A stretch of DNA of 35,997 nt from Candidatus Kuenenia stuttgartensis (GTDB lineage Bacteria > Planctomycetota > Planctomycetia > Planctomycetales > Planctomycetaceae): positions 1 to 35,997 of the forward strand of contig CAMDPK010000073.1 in NCBI GenBank assembly GCA_945904015.1, written 5' to 3'. Positions 1 to 8,269 of this stretch are shown piece after piece. Made by a program: the position numbers and the translations under genes. Below the pieces are notes generated by a model. It saw only the letters and a program-made list of their open reading frames with translations. It searched no databases and had not been told where the DNA came from. Position 1 is the stretch's first letter, and each line of letters begins with the position of its first letter.

Positions 1-1409
1 ACGCTGCCGTTGCTGGCGCTGCCCACGCCGGTGACCGTCTTGCCGGTGTTCGCGAACGTGTCGTTGGCCAGCACGCTGACCGTGACCGCCGTGTCCTCGT
101 CCGTCGTGGCGCTGTCGTTGACGATGTCGGCGACGGCGGTGATCGTGACCGTCACATGTCCCGTGTCGGTCAAGCTACCGTCGCTGAGTGTGTAGTCGAA
201 TCCCGCGGTGCCGTTGAAGTCGGCCGTCGGTGTGAACGTGATCGTTCCGTTTCCGTTGAGCACAACGGTCCCGTTGGTGGGATTGAAGACCACCGTTACC
301 GCGAGTTGCGCATTCGTATTGTCCGTATCGGTATCGTTCCCCTTCAGGTCCGCTTGCGTCAGCGTCAGAGCCGTGTCTTCGTTGGTGCTGGCCGTGTCAT
401 CCACCGCCACCGGCGTGTCGTTGACCAACAACACAAAAGTCGTCGTGGTGATGTCGCCATCGCTATCCGTCGCCGTGATGGTCACAGTCTGGTCGTCGGT
501 GACCCCATCGGTTGTCGCGAAGCTCCAAGTCCACGTTTGAGCGGCTTCGTTTTGTATGACCTCGCCCACCGAAGGGGTAATGGTGACCGCATCCGCGAGG
601 CCGACGTCGCCGAACGTGCCCGTATTGGTCGCCGTCGCGCCTTCATTAACCGACACTGTGGCGTTGTTCGCCGCCACGGTCGGAGCAACGTTGTCGACCT
701 GTAGGGCAAAGGATGTGGTGGTGACCGCGCCGTCGCTGTCCATGGCGGTGATCGTCACGGTTTGCGAGGCTTCGAGGGGCGCATTGTCCTCCGGCGAGAT
801 GCTCCAACTCCAAGTGCCGCTGCCCTGAGTGAGCGTCCCCATTGACGCGGCCAGCGTGACCGTATCCACGCCGACGTCGCCGAATGTGCCAGTGTTGGTG
901 GTCGTCGAGCCTTCGTTAACCGTGACCGTCGCCGTATTCGCCGCCACTGTGGGAGCCACGTTGTTCACGACCAGACGAAAGTTCTTCGACGTTGAGGCTC
1001 CCAAGCTATCCGTGGCCGTGATCTTCACGGTTCGAGAGTTGTCGGGTCCATCGGTCGTGGCGCGGCTCCAACTCCAAGTGCCGTCTGTGTTGTTCTGAGT
1101 GATCGACCCGAACGAGGTCGACATCGTGACCACACCTGCCCCGCCACCAAACGTTCCCGAGTTGTTGGCCGTGGCCCCTTCATTCACGGTCACCGTGGCG
1201 TTGGAGATGGTCTCGGTGGGAGCTGCGAGGAGCGTACGATCTTCCAGCAACTCGCTGCTCAGTCCGGCTCCTGAAATCAACGACGTCACCAGTTCGCGGC
1301 ACTTGCCGACTCGCCGGACGCTTGGCCGTCCGCGGCGTCCGTCCGTGAGTGAACGCTTCAATTGCGAAACCCGAGATTTCGTCCAGCACAACCAGTTGGT
1401 GAGAAGCAT
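1..1409 (-). CDS. LEPR-XLL secreted repeat protein, 5' part (cut by window edge)
   Basis: About 470 residues of a large secreted or surface protein; the gene continues past base 1. The first 63 residues are basic and end in ELLEDRTLLAA (about 53-63), the LEPR-XLL type of N-terminal motif known from large planctomycete surface proteins. Then come three Ig/cadherin-like repeats of about 89-90 residues, each opening with a VTVNEG- or VSVNEG-like strand and closing with VNNVAPTV-like linkers (the last with VNDTPVAV), and then a VCBS/tandem-95-like stretch (VAVDDTASTNEDTAL, NGTITFTPTADFNG). The start is fixed by an in-frame TAA 15 bases upstream and by AAGGA about 10 bases before the ATG. Role unknown; adhesion or cell-surface architecture is an inference from the repeats. 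A sigma-54-like promoter sits about 50 bases upstream. The Val/Thr-rich readings on the plus strand are shadows of the repeats. Confidence 0.86.
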   Translation of the reverse strand, partial: MLLTNWLCWTKSRVSQLKRSLTDGRRGRPSVRRVGKCRELVTSLISGAGLSSELLEDRTLLAAPTETISNATVTVNEGATANNSGTFGGGAGVVTMSTSFGSITQNNTDGTWSWSRATTDGPDNSRTVKITATDSLGASTSKNFRLVVNNVAPTVAANTATVTVNEGSTTTNTGTFGDVGVDTVTLAASMGTLTQGSGTWSWSISPEDNAPLEASQTVTITAMDSDGAVTTTSFALQVDNVAPTVAANNATVSVNEGATATNTGTFGDVGLADAVTITPSVGEVIQNEAAQTWTWSFATTDGVTDDQTVTITATDSDGDITTTTFVLLVNDTPVAVDDTASTNEDTALTLTQADLKGNDTDTDNTNAQLAVTVVFNPTNGTVVLNGNGTITFTPTADFNGTAGFDYTLSDGSLTDTGHVTVTITAVADIVNDSATTDEDTAVTVSVLANDTFANTGKTVTGVGSASNGS

Positions 1410-1457
1410 GTTTAGATTTCCTTAACGGGCGTGTGGAGGAACACTCTCTGCCAACGG

Positions 1458-1473
1458 CGCAGAACAAGTGCCA
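1458..1473 (-). promoter_or_regulatory. Candidate sigma-54 promoter of the LEPR-XLL gene
   Basis: Read on the minus strand the site is TGGCACTTGTTCTGCG. It has a perfect TGGCAC -24 half and TGC of the -12 half, with the required GG-N10-GC spacing. The expected transcript start lies near 1445, giving a leader of about 35 bases that includes the ribosome site. About 0.3 such 9-base matches are expected by chance over both strands of this window, so position is the main support. Confidence 0.4.
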
Positions 1474-2002
1474 ACGGATCACAAGCGAAGCAGTTTTCAA
1501 ATTTGTTGAGAAGTGAACCGACTGATCCGAAGCGATCAACTGCACAAACACGAACGCATCCCACAAGACGCAATCGGTGCTCATCGCAAATCAACCTCTG
1601 CAATACGACTCAAGACAACACTGACAATTCAAATATCTGGCATGAATCAAACGGCACCTTCGATAATGGCGGGCTGAGGCTCTGACCGTTTCGACCAAGT
1701 TTTGAGATTGCTAATTGGCGTTCGATTCCAATGCGGAAAATGGGATTCAAGTTGGCAAAGAATTGGTCCCACGCCGAGTGGCGTTTTCGATCGTCAACAA
1801 CAGCCGGGTTATCAATTCTCTTCGATTTCAATGTCCGTGATCGGTTCCTTGTGGACGATCAACGGTGGCTGCTTCACCGAGATCAAGAATGCCGCCGACG
1901 TTCGGCCAGATTCTCTAGCAGAGACGGATTGGTGATTTCCTCCAATTCGGAAAAGTCGAGGTTCCAATCGGCGAAGACATGCGCCCGCGCCACGTTGCCC
2001 GT

Positions 2003-2012
2003 GGGGGGGGGG
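2003..2012. repeat. Homopolymer run of ten G
   Basis: Ten consecutive G on the plus strand, the longest homopolymer noticed in the window. It lies outside any credible gene. Such runs are prone to slippage and to sequencing or assembly length errors. Confidence 0.95.
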
Positions 2013-2618
2013 AAGGACAAATGCGCAATTTCAAAACGCGCGAGTGAGGGTGTGCAAGCGACCGGTGAATTCGATCTCTCGCTTGCGCGTCGGGTTAGTT
2101 TTGAAACGGCTTCTCGCAACACGGAAACAGCCAACTGCGACAGCGGTATGTTCCGCCGCGCGCGGCACGCAATCCCTCGCAAGAAATCCTGCTTCACCTT
2201 CTGGGCCGGCGGATGGAACCAAGACTTGAGCAACATCTAGTGATGACTCTCGTGACGGGTGTGTAAAAATCCTTCTCCAAAGCACAATGCGTCAAGCACT
2301 CAAGCCAAACCGCAAAAGCAAGAAACAAGACCAAGAAACCGGTTCTGGCGACGTCACTCCAAAAAACGGCTTCGTCAGTGTATTTCTCGCCAAAGTCCCC
2401 CCAATTCGCGCATCCCAGAGATTCCACAAACCGCCGTCCGCGCAAACTGCACGACAACCTGCGGAATCAAAAAACACCAAGATCCTACAAACCGCAAATG
2501 CGTCGCAAAACGTATTCCACGACTCAAAGGCAGGCAGAACCGCCGGTTCGCTTGTTCAAAAATCTCCGATCCAACTTTGATGAACGGCGTCAGCCACGAA
2601 TGCAGCTCCAAGAAACAA

Positions 2619-2679
2619 AAAAGGTGGCAGGGATCACAGCCGACAAAGTTTTGCCTGACCGTGATTCCTGACACCCTTT
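2619..2679. repeat. Imperfect inverted repeat, 19-base arms
   Basis: Arms at 2619-2637 and 2661-2679 match at 16 of 19 positions when folded, with a 23-base loop. The arms carry GGTGGCAGGGATCAC and its near complement GTGATTCCTGACACC. It resembles REP-type palindromes, but no REP-associated transposase is nearby. Confidence 0.65.
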
Positions 2680-3343
2680 AACCTTCATCACCGCCGTGGT
2701 GACTGTCTCGATGCTGTCAACTTCTGACTGCCAGCAAAAGGTTGCATCATTGACCCTCTCCCACTCGCTACTGGAAAACGCCAACCACCTTGTTGGCATC
2801 TCCACACTGAACCAACCCGTCCGTGGGAATCTGGATCCAGCTCCCTCGATCTAAGAATGCTCGCCTCCCTCAGTGGGAAGCTCATTTTCCCCTTTCCATC
2901 AAATCCCATTAGAATCCACTAGGCTCGCACAACCCCAAAAATCGTCAATTTTCATTCAATCCATAAAAAATGTGGAAGCCGGAAAATCCGACCAACCCCA
3001 CGATTCCTCAGATGCGGTCAATCTAGGTTGCCCTGACAAGATATTCCAGTCGGTCGCACCTAAAAATTGATGAAGGTCTTGACGAACGAGATATGTCGCC
3101 CGGCTCGCCGTCTTTCTCAGCAATCACTGGATCGCACCCAACGTGGCTTTGCAGGGTGTGTCGCTCTGACCTGACGCGAGAAACACAGAGACACGCAACC
3201 AATTTTTCTCGCCGATCTTGGCCGACAATCAGAGCCATCGGCGACTGACCATTGCAGACGTCGGACTCGATCGAGAGCCTCGCTGCCAGCACGCCGCCTC
3301 TGTGGGAGAAAACTACCGCGGCTCATCACAACGCTCGCGCGGA

Positions 3344-3392
3344 CGAAGTTCGAAGTTCGAAGTTCGAAGTTCGAAGTTCGAAGTTCGAAGTT
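3344..3392. repeat. Seven exact tandem copies of CGAAGTT
   Basis: Seven perfect heptamer units in a row (49 bases) followed by CG. Because 7 is not a multiple of 3, every frame stays open across it and reads as a 7-residue repeat (for example SKFEVRS on plus and TSNFELR on minus). Similar strings turn up in predicted planctomycete proteins; here they are best read as translated simple repeat. There are no spacers, so it is not a CRISPR array. Confidence 0.95.
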
Positions 3393-3750
3393 CGCCGTCG
3401 CGCGAGTCGAAGCACTTGCAGCGCGTACGCCACCGTCGGGGCCTTCGATGAGCTTGCTATGTGCGGAGTCGCCACATGAATGTGTTGCGTGATCAACTTC
3501 TGTCCGCGGCTTGAATCACACCACCGAAGACCCGGGGCCTTGCGCAAGTGTGGGCAGCATCACGAAGGCAGCGATGCTGCGCAGGGCGAGAACGCCAAGC
3601 ACAGTCGCTGCCGGAATTGGGGAGCTGCCTCAGCGCATTCGCCCTCGTTCCACCAATCCTGTGATACGGAGAATCGCTTGGGGAAGTTTCTCAGCACCTC
3701 CGCTTTCGGCATTATCGGATCGGCGCGGGCCAGCGCGGCTTTGTCGGGCT

Positions 3751-3894
3751 CTATTTCATCACATAAAAGCGCGGCTCGAGTTCTTCTTCATCGGTGCGAA
3801 ACTCAACGCGGCAGTTCTCTTCAAATTGATACGTCTCGACAGCATAACTGGCGGTCGACGTGTAGAAATCAGGGCAAGTTGTGTTCGTTGGCAT
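3751..3894 (-). CDS. Possible small acidic protein, 47 aa
   Basis: The frame reads MPTNTTCPDFYTSTASYAV and ends in EPRFYVMK, with a strongly acidic middle (RTDEEELEP). GGAG lies about 12 bases before the ATG, and an alternative in-frame ATG upstream gives 64 residues. Composition is more protein-like than anything else in this gene-poor stretch: balanced Tyr, Phe, Glu and Val rather than the Arg/Ser-rich look of chance frames. There is no signal peptide or membrane segment, one cysteine and no recognised domain. It has no operon partner. It could equally be a remnant or a chance frame. Confidence 0.35.
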   Translation of the reverse strand: MPTNTTCPDFYTSTASYAVETYQFEENCRVEFRTDEEELEPRFYVMK

Positions 3895-4614
3895 TGTTGA
3901 TCTCCACTCCCAATGCCTCGCCTCCGCAAGATCACACGCCTCCATTGGGGAGCGTTCTGCCTGTTGGGTGTTGGTTTGCGGAGATGATGCAGCCCGCCAA
4001 GGATCGGGTGAGCGACTTGGCTGCGGAGTCGCCGTGAGGCACTCCTGGATCGTGGGCAGCGTGCTCGTGATTCTTCACGACATTCGGCGCGGCCGCAGCG
4101 ACGAGAACGACAAACCGCAAACTGGCAAAGCCACGGGCAGCACGAAACGAAAACCGAACCGAGCGACCCGCATCAACAAATTAGGCCACCAGTTTCCGAC
4201 TTCGCAGGATCGTATGTGGCTGACCTGCAACACCGGCGACTTCGTTCATCTTCATCACGAGTGGTTGCCTTCGGGCCGGGCACATTCCGAAATCGTTGAC
4301 AAGTCTCTGCAAGGTCTTTCGATCGATTGATCGATCGCGATGTTTCGCGAAGCTCAGGCACACGAACGCAACTCGAAGCCAGACATGCCGACAAAAATCA
4401 AAAAGGTCGCGGGCCGTTGGGTGCGACAGAATTCCTGGTCGTCACGCGAATGTCGCCAAATCACTCGTGCGTGACAGAGCCTACGACAAAGGCTCAACCC
4501 ATTCACGGCCGCGGCCCTATTCAGGCACGGTCCAACTCTCTTTGAGATCAAGCGGACGTGGCACTTGTGTGTCGAACTGGGGTTGGCTCAGGAAGCCTCC
4601 CGGATCAGAGCTCG
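3895..4614. other. Intergenic, no supported gene
   Basis: This is 720 bases between tadC and the small ORF. A short perfect palindrome, CGATCGA-TTGA-TCGATCG, lies at 4320-4337. Just after the tadC stop, a shifted minus frame stays open for 31 codons to 4517 and reads rather protein-like (SDPGGFLSQPQFDTQ). Otherwise nothing is recognised on either strand. Confidence 0.45.
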
Positions 4615-5586
4615 TTACTCGGATCGTGTCGCCTGCGGGATCAGGGGTGCGCTGGGGCTTTCGAGTACGCCACCAGGTTTGTGGGCATCGCGGAAGAAGG
4701 AACGGAGTTGCAAAACCGGAGGGCCCAGCAGCAGGATGAAAACGGGAGGAGCGAGGCACAGAATGACCGGAAACAACAGCTTCACGCTGGTCTTGTTGGC
4801 ACGTTCTTCAGCGCGTTGGCGGAACTGACGACGAATGCCGTCCGCGAAATCGGTGACGGCCGCGGCGACGTGAGTACCGGTACGTTCGGATTGAGTCACG
4901 AGATTGGCGAGGGCGTTGACGTCCGGCGCGTTCATGCGCTTTGAGAATTCTTTCAAGGCTTTGGCCATTGTGTCGGCTTCGGCATGACGGCGTACGACTT
5001 CCAGTTCGACGGAGACATCGGGGTGGAAATTTTCGATTTCTCCAGAAACACGTTGCAGTGAATCACGCAGCGAGAGTCCGCCGCTCAAGCACATGCGGAT
5101 GATGTCCAGAGCGTCGGGAAGCCCTTTCAAGATGCGTCCAAGGCGGCGATTGGCCTGACCCTTCAACAACGCTCGCGGGATGACGTAGGCCAAACCGGTG
5201 ACGACGACGGTCACAACCAACAGCGTCCTGGGGAGTGGTGTTCCGGGTTGCGCCCAAACGGCCAACGCGCCTCCGACGAACAGCGTTCCGAGCACCAAAA
5301 AGTTGCGAGTGGAAAGAAACTCAATGATCGCATTGCTGCCGTAAAACCCAGCTCGCTTGAGGTCTTGCGCCAACGAGTCGTATTCGCTGTCGGGAAGTGG
5401 AATCGCACCGGCGAGATGGACTCGCCAACGGCTGGGGCGGCCGCTGCCGATCCGCATCTCGAGGTCGGCCACGTTACGCACTCGTTGCCGTGAACGGACG
5501 ATGGTCATACCAAACAGATACACCAACAACGTGATCGTAAAGTAGGCGATAATCGTCAGCGTGTTCAACGACGTGGTCAGCGGCAT
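4615..5586 (-). CDS. tadC: TadC-like Flp pilus inner-membrane platform protein
   Basis: This 323-residue protein is of the type II secretion F (GspF/TadC) family. In Tad systems TadB and TadC form the inner-membrane platform on which the CpaF/TadA ATPase drives pilin assembly. Hydrophobic segments are visible at about 8-28, two near 110-165, and a long one near 280-305 (LLFPVILCLAPPVFILLLG). Between them lies the cytoplasmic four-helix region with LPDALDIIRMCLSGGLSL and NALANLVTQSERTGT, typical of TadC. GAGGA sits 7 bases before the ATG, and the gene follows tadB after 173 bases. The product ends normally, though a shifted frame stays open for 31 codons beyond the stop. Assignment to TadC rather than TadB rests on position and on RMCLSGGLS. 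Confidence 0.88.
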   Translation of the reverse strand: MPLTTSLNTLTIIAYFTITLLVYLFGMTIVRSRQRVRNVADLEMRIGSGRPSRWRVHLAGAIPLPDSEYDSLAQDLKRAGFYGSNAIIEFLSTRNFLVLGTLFVGGALAVWAQPGTPLPRTLLVVTVVVTGLAYVIPRALLKGQANRRLGRILKGLPDALDIIRMCLSGGLSLRDSLQRVSGEIENFHPDVSVELEVVRRHAEADTMAKALKEFSKRMNAPDVNALANLVTQSERTGTHVAAAVTDFADGIRRQFRQRAEERANKTSVKLLFPVILCLAPPVFILLLGPPVLQLRSFFRDAHKPGGVLESPSAPLIPQATRSE

Positions 5587-5759
5587 GGCAGAATCCTCGT
5601 GTCTGGTTTGTGGAAGCCTTCTCGGAGGGGACTCGCGGCTGACCGTGTACTGAACTCGTTTGGTTTCGTGTTTCCAAGCTCTAACAGAATGACGTCTCAG
5701 TCTCAGTGCGTATTAGATCGGCGGATTTGGTCAATTGAAGACTGCCTGGTGGGGCACCG

Positions 5760-6692
5760 TCACTCTTCGCTTCGCAGCAGGGCGAAGACCCAGACGAGGC
5801 CAGTAATTTCCAGAAGGAGCGCCAGGAGCAGCAACAGACGGCCCAGGGGTTCGTCGAACATCAACTGCAAATGCGGGCGATGGACCAACAGCAGAAACAA
5901 ATAGGCGAAGGGACCGATGCTGGCGACGATCATCGTACTGACGCGGCCCGCACCCGTGGCCGCCATCATTTGGCGGTAGGAAACCATCCGGTCACGGACG
6001 ACGGCCGTCATGCGGTCGAGAGTTTCCGACAAATTGCCGCCGGCACCACGTTGAACGACGAGCGTTGTGGCGAGGATCTGCATTTCAATCAAACGGACGC
6101 GAGCGGCCATCGACCGCACGGCTCGATCGAACGAAAGGCCCATTTCGAGTTGCCGGCTGCATTGACGAAATTCCGTACCCAGCGGGCCGGTGACTTCCGC
6201 AGCGACGACTTCAATGGCTTGATCGACGCTCTTTCCCGCGCGAGTCGTTCGCGCAATCATGTCGAGCACGATCGGTAGCTCTTCGCGAATCCGGCCCATG
6301 CGACGCATGCGTTGAAAGACGATATACAGCAACGGCAGCAGGATGCCGACCATCGCTCCACCGACCCCCAACAGCGGGTCGTCTTCGAGGAATCCCAGGA
6401 TCCCACCGGCGATGATCGCGCACAGCATCAACAGGAGAAAGAAGGCAGCCGCAGTGAACTCTGAACCCGATTCGAGCACCAATCGCTCGAAGCCTTGATC
6501 GATCCGGCCACGGAGCGACCGCTGCGGCGCTGCGTCGAAGACCGTCGGAAGTCGCCGCAGCCGGCGCGCCGGGAGCGTGGCTCCGGCCGCGCCTGCTCCC
6601 GCAAAAAACAAATCGCGAACCCACATCCCGGCCGCAATCCCGACCAGCGTGATGGCGACGAAGACGATGATCGATACGAGAGTGATGCTCAC
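5760..6692 (-). CDS. tadB: TadB-like Flp pilus inner-membrane platform protein
   Basis: This 310-residue type II secretion F-family protein begins with an N-terminal membrane segment (about 5-25). A pair of hydrophobic segments follows near 80-130 (FFLLLMLCAIIAGGILGF, GAMVGILLPLLYIVF). The cytoplasmic F domain has LPIVLDMIARTTRAGKS and ATTLVVQRGAGGNLSETL, with the usual Gly pair, and two closing segments end near residue 307. The start is GTG with only a weak ribosome site. The gene lies between cpaF (87 bases upstream) and tadC, the normal Tad order. It should pair with TadC and be driven by CpaF. Confidence 0.88.
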   Translation of the reverse strand: MSITLVSIIVFVAITLVGIAAGMWVRDLFFAGAGAAGATLPARRLRRLPTVFDAAPQRSLRGRIDQGFERLVLESGSEFTAAAFFLLLMLCAIIAGGILGFLEDDPLLGVGGAMVGILLPLLYIVFQRMRRMGRIREELPIVLDMIARTTRAGKSVDQAIEVVAAEVTGPLGTEFRQCSRQLEMGLSFDRAVRSMAARVRLIEMQILATTLVVQRGAGGNLSETLDRMTAVVRDRMVSYRQMMAATGAGRVSTMIVASIGPFAYLFLLLVHRPHLQLMFDEPLGRLLLLLALLLEITGLVWVFALLRSEE

Positions 6693-6778
6693 AGCGATGG
6701 TCTCGGGCGGATGGAGTGATTGTTTCTCGCAGACTTCCCCACCAAGGTTGTCCCAGTAGAGCGATGACTGACCAACAA

Positions 6779-8134
6779 CTAGGTCGACACAGGAATCCGG
6801 CGTCGATCAAACAGTTCGTCAGCCAAGCGGAGACCGCTGGCGCGGAGGCGACTGAGACACTTGGGACGATAACCGGTGAAATAGAACTCGCCTTGGGCGA
6901 CGCCAACATCGTTGATGCCGAGTTGTTCGAAACCAAAGATGTCTTCCAGGTGAAAGCCGCCGTCTTTCAGGCCAACAATTTCGGAGACTTGCATCACGCG
7001 GCGAACGCCACCCTTCAGGCGAGCGAGATGCACCACCAGCGAGATGCCGGCCATGATGTATTGCCGCACGACTGGGATCGGCAGTTCAAAACCGCTCATC
7101 GCCACCATCATCTCCAAACGCGCGAGGGAATCGCGGGCATCGTTGGCGTGGATGGTCGTCAGCGAGCCTTCGTGGCCGGTGTTCATGGCTTGCAACATGT
7201 CGAGTGCCTCGGCACCGCGGACTTCGCCCACGATGATCCGGTCCGGCCGCATGCGGAGTGCGTTGCGAACCAGCAGTCGCGGCGTAATTTCGCCCACTCC
7301 CTCGTTGTTCGGGGAGCGCGTCTCCAGGCGGATGACGTGCCGATGTTGCAGTTGCAATTCGGCGGAATCTTCCACAGTGACCAGCCGCTCATCTGTCGGA
7401 ATGAACTTGGCCAAGGCGTTGAGCATCGTGGTTTTGCCAGCGCCCGTACCGCCGGAAATCAGAAAGCTGACGCGGGCGTCGATCGCAGCCGCCAGAAATT
7501 CGACGATTTCATGTTGAATCGACTGCCCCTCGATCAGGTCTTCAATCTGCAACGGGCTGCGGCCAAATCGGCGGATCGAAAGAGTCGGGCCATTGAGCGC
7601 CAGCGGTGGAATCACGGCATTGACGCGTGAGCCATCCGGCAGACGCGCATCGACCATTGGGCTGACTTCATCGATCCGGCGGCCCACTCGCGAGACGATC
7701 CGCTGAATGATCCGCATCAGGTGTTGCTCGTCGGCGAAAATCACGCCGGAGGGTTCCAAGCGACCGTGACGCTCGACGAACACTTCCGACGGATGATTGA
7801 CCAGGATGTCGCTGATCGCGTCGTCATTCATCAGCGGCTCCAGAGGGCCGAGTCCGAAGACCTCGTCGAGCAATTCTCGCTGCAGCCGCTCGCGCTTCGC
7901 GACGTCAATCGACGGGGTGTATTCGGCAATCAACTCAGCACTGAGAATCTGCACCTCATGGGACAGCTCTTTTTCGGAAACATGGGCCAGCAACGACAAG
8001 TCGAGCGAATCGACCAGCTTCTCGTGAAAACGGACTTTCAGCCGCTGGTACTCCAGCTCACCCGTGTCGGAAATCACATCCGTGTCCGCATCGGGTGGTT
8101 CGAGCATCAGAGTTCTTGATTGAATGAACGGCAC
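6779..8134 (-). CDS. cpaF: CpaF/TadA Flp pilus assembly ATPase
   Basis: A secretion ATPase of the VirB11/PulE class that powers Flp pilin assembly at the inner membrane. It shows the N-terminal helical domain (LGPLEPLMNDDAISDILVN), Walker A GGTGAGKTT with the lysine near residue 234, the acidic box VTVEDSAELQL, Walker B MRPDRIIVGEVRGAEAL, and the His-box region GHEGSLTTIHAND. All catalytic motifs are intact. I chose a GTG start because GGGAGG lies 11 bases before it. The frame is open further, to an ATG at 8257 immediately after cpaB, which would add 41 residues, but that extension reads through the ribosome site and is not domain-like. About 451 residues, normal for the family. Neighbouring cpaB and tadB support the call. 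Confidence 0.93.
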   Translation of the reverse strand: MPFIQSRTLMLEPPDADTDVISDTGELEYQRLKVRFHEKLVDSLDLSLLAHVSEKELSHEVQILSAELIAEYTPSIDVAKRERLQRELLDEVFGLGPLEPLMNDDAISDILVNHPSEVFVERHGRLEPSGVIFADEQHLMRIIQRIVSRVGRRIDEVSPMVDARLPDGSRVNAVIPPLALNGPTLSIRRFGRSPLQIEDLIEGQSIQHEIVEFLAAAIDARVSFLISGGTGAGKTTMLNALAKFIPTDERLVTVEDSAELQLQHRHVIRLETRSPNNEGVGEITPRLLVRNALRMRPDRIIVGEVRGAEALDMLQAMNTGHEGSLTTIHANDARDSLARLEMMVAMSGFELPIPVVRQYIMAGISLVVHLARLKGGVRRVMQVSEIVGLKDGGFHLEDIFGFEQLGINDVGVAQGEFYFTGYRPKCLSRLRASGLRLADELFDRRRIPVST

Positions 8135-8269
8135 GTTTATTCCGTCCTCCCGTGATAATCCCCCGCGTGTTGCGCCGGGATCAACTTTGATGGTGTGTGG
8201 TTGAGGGGTCGGTCGGCAAATTTGCAATTCGCGCAGCAGGTCACAGGCGGTTGACATCAATCATCCGTG

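Larger units (their letters stand above)
1410..3750. other. Gene-poor stretch with repeats
   Basis: No reading frame here has a convincing start site, composition or recognisable domain on either strand. Frames that stay open are short, overlap one another and are rich in Arg, Ser, Pro or Lys. What can be seen is a 10-G run at 2003-2012, a CTCGCTTGCGCGTCGGGTTA-type sequence at about 2077-2096 that resembles a repeat I recall from planctomycete intergenic DNA, an imperfect inverted repeat at 2619-2679, a seven-copy heptamer array at 3344-3392, and A-rich patches around 2270-2700 and 2880-2970. A minus-strand frame at 1883-2236 is open for 117 codons but crosses the G tract and resembles nothing I know. 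The stretch may be decayed genes or a long non-coding spacer. Confidence 0.5.

Noticed and set aside
10..1425. Val/Thr-rich and Arg-rich plus-strand reading frames
   Set aside because: They are antisense to the LEPR-XLL repeat gene, lack ribosome sites, and mirror its Thr/Asn/Gly-rich repeats.
3344..3392. Possible CRISPR array
   Set aside because: Units are 7 bases, directly adjacent and without spacers; no cas genes nearby.
3480..4037. 185-codon plus-strand frame in gene-poor DNA
   Set aside because: Cys/Ser/Arg-rich composition, no ribosome site, no domain; overlaps the more protein-like minus ORF.
6716..7630. 304-codon plus-strand open frame
   Set aside because: Antisense to cpaF, whose motifs are complete.
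8135..8257. Longer cpaF start at the ATG near 8257
   Set aside because: It would read through a good GGGAGG ribosome site, and the added residues have no family resemblance; kept only as an alternative.
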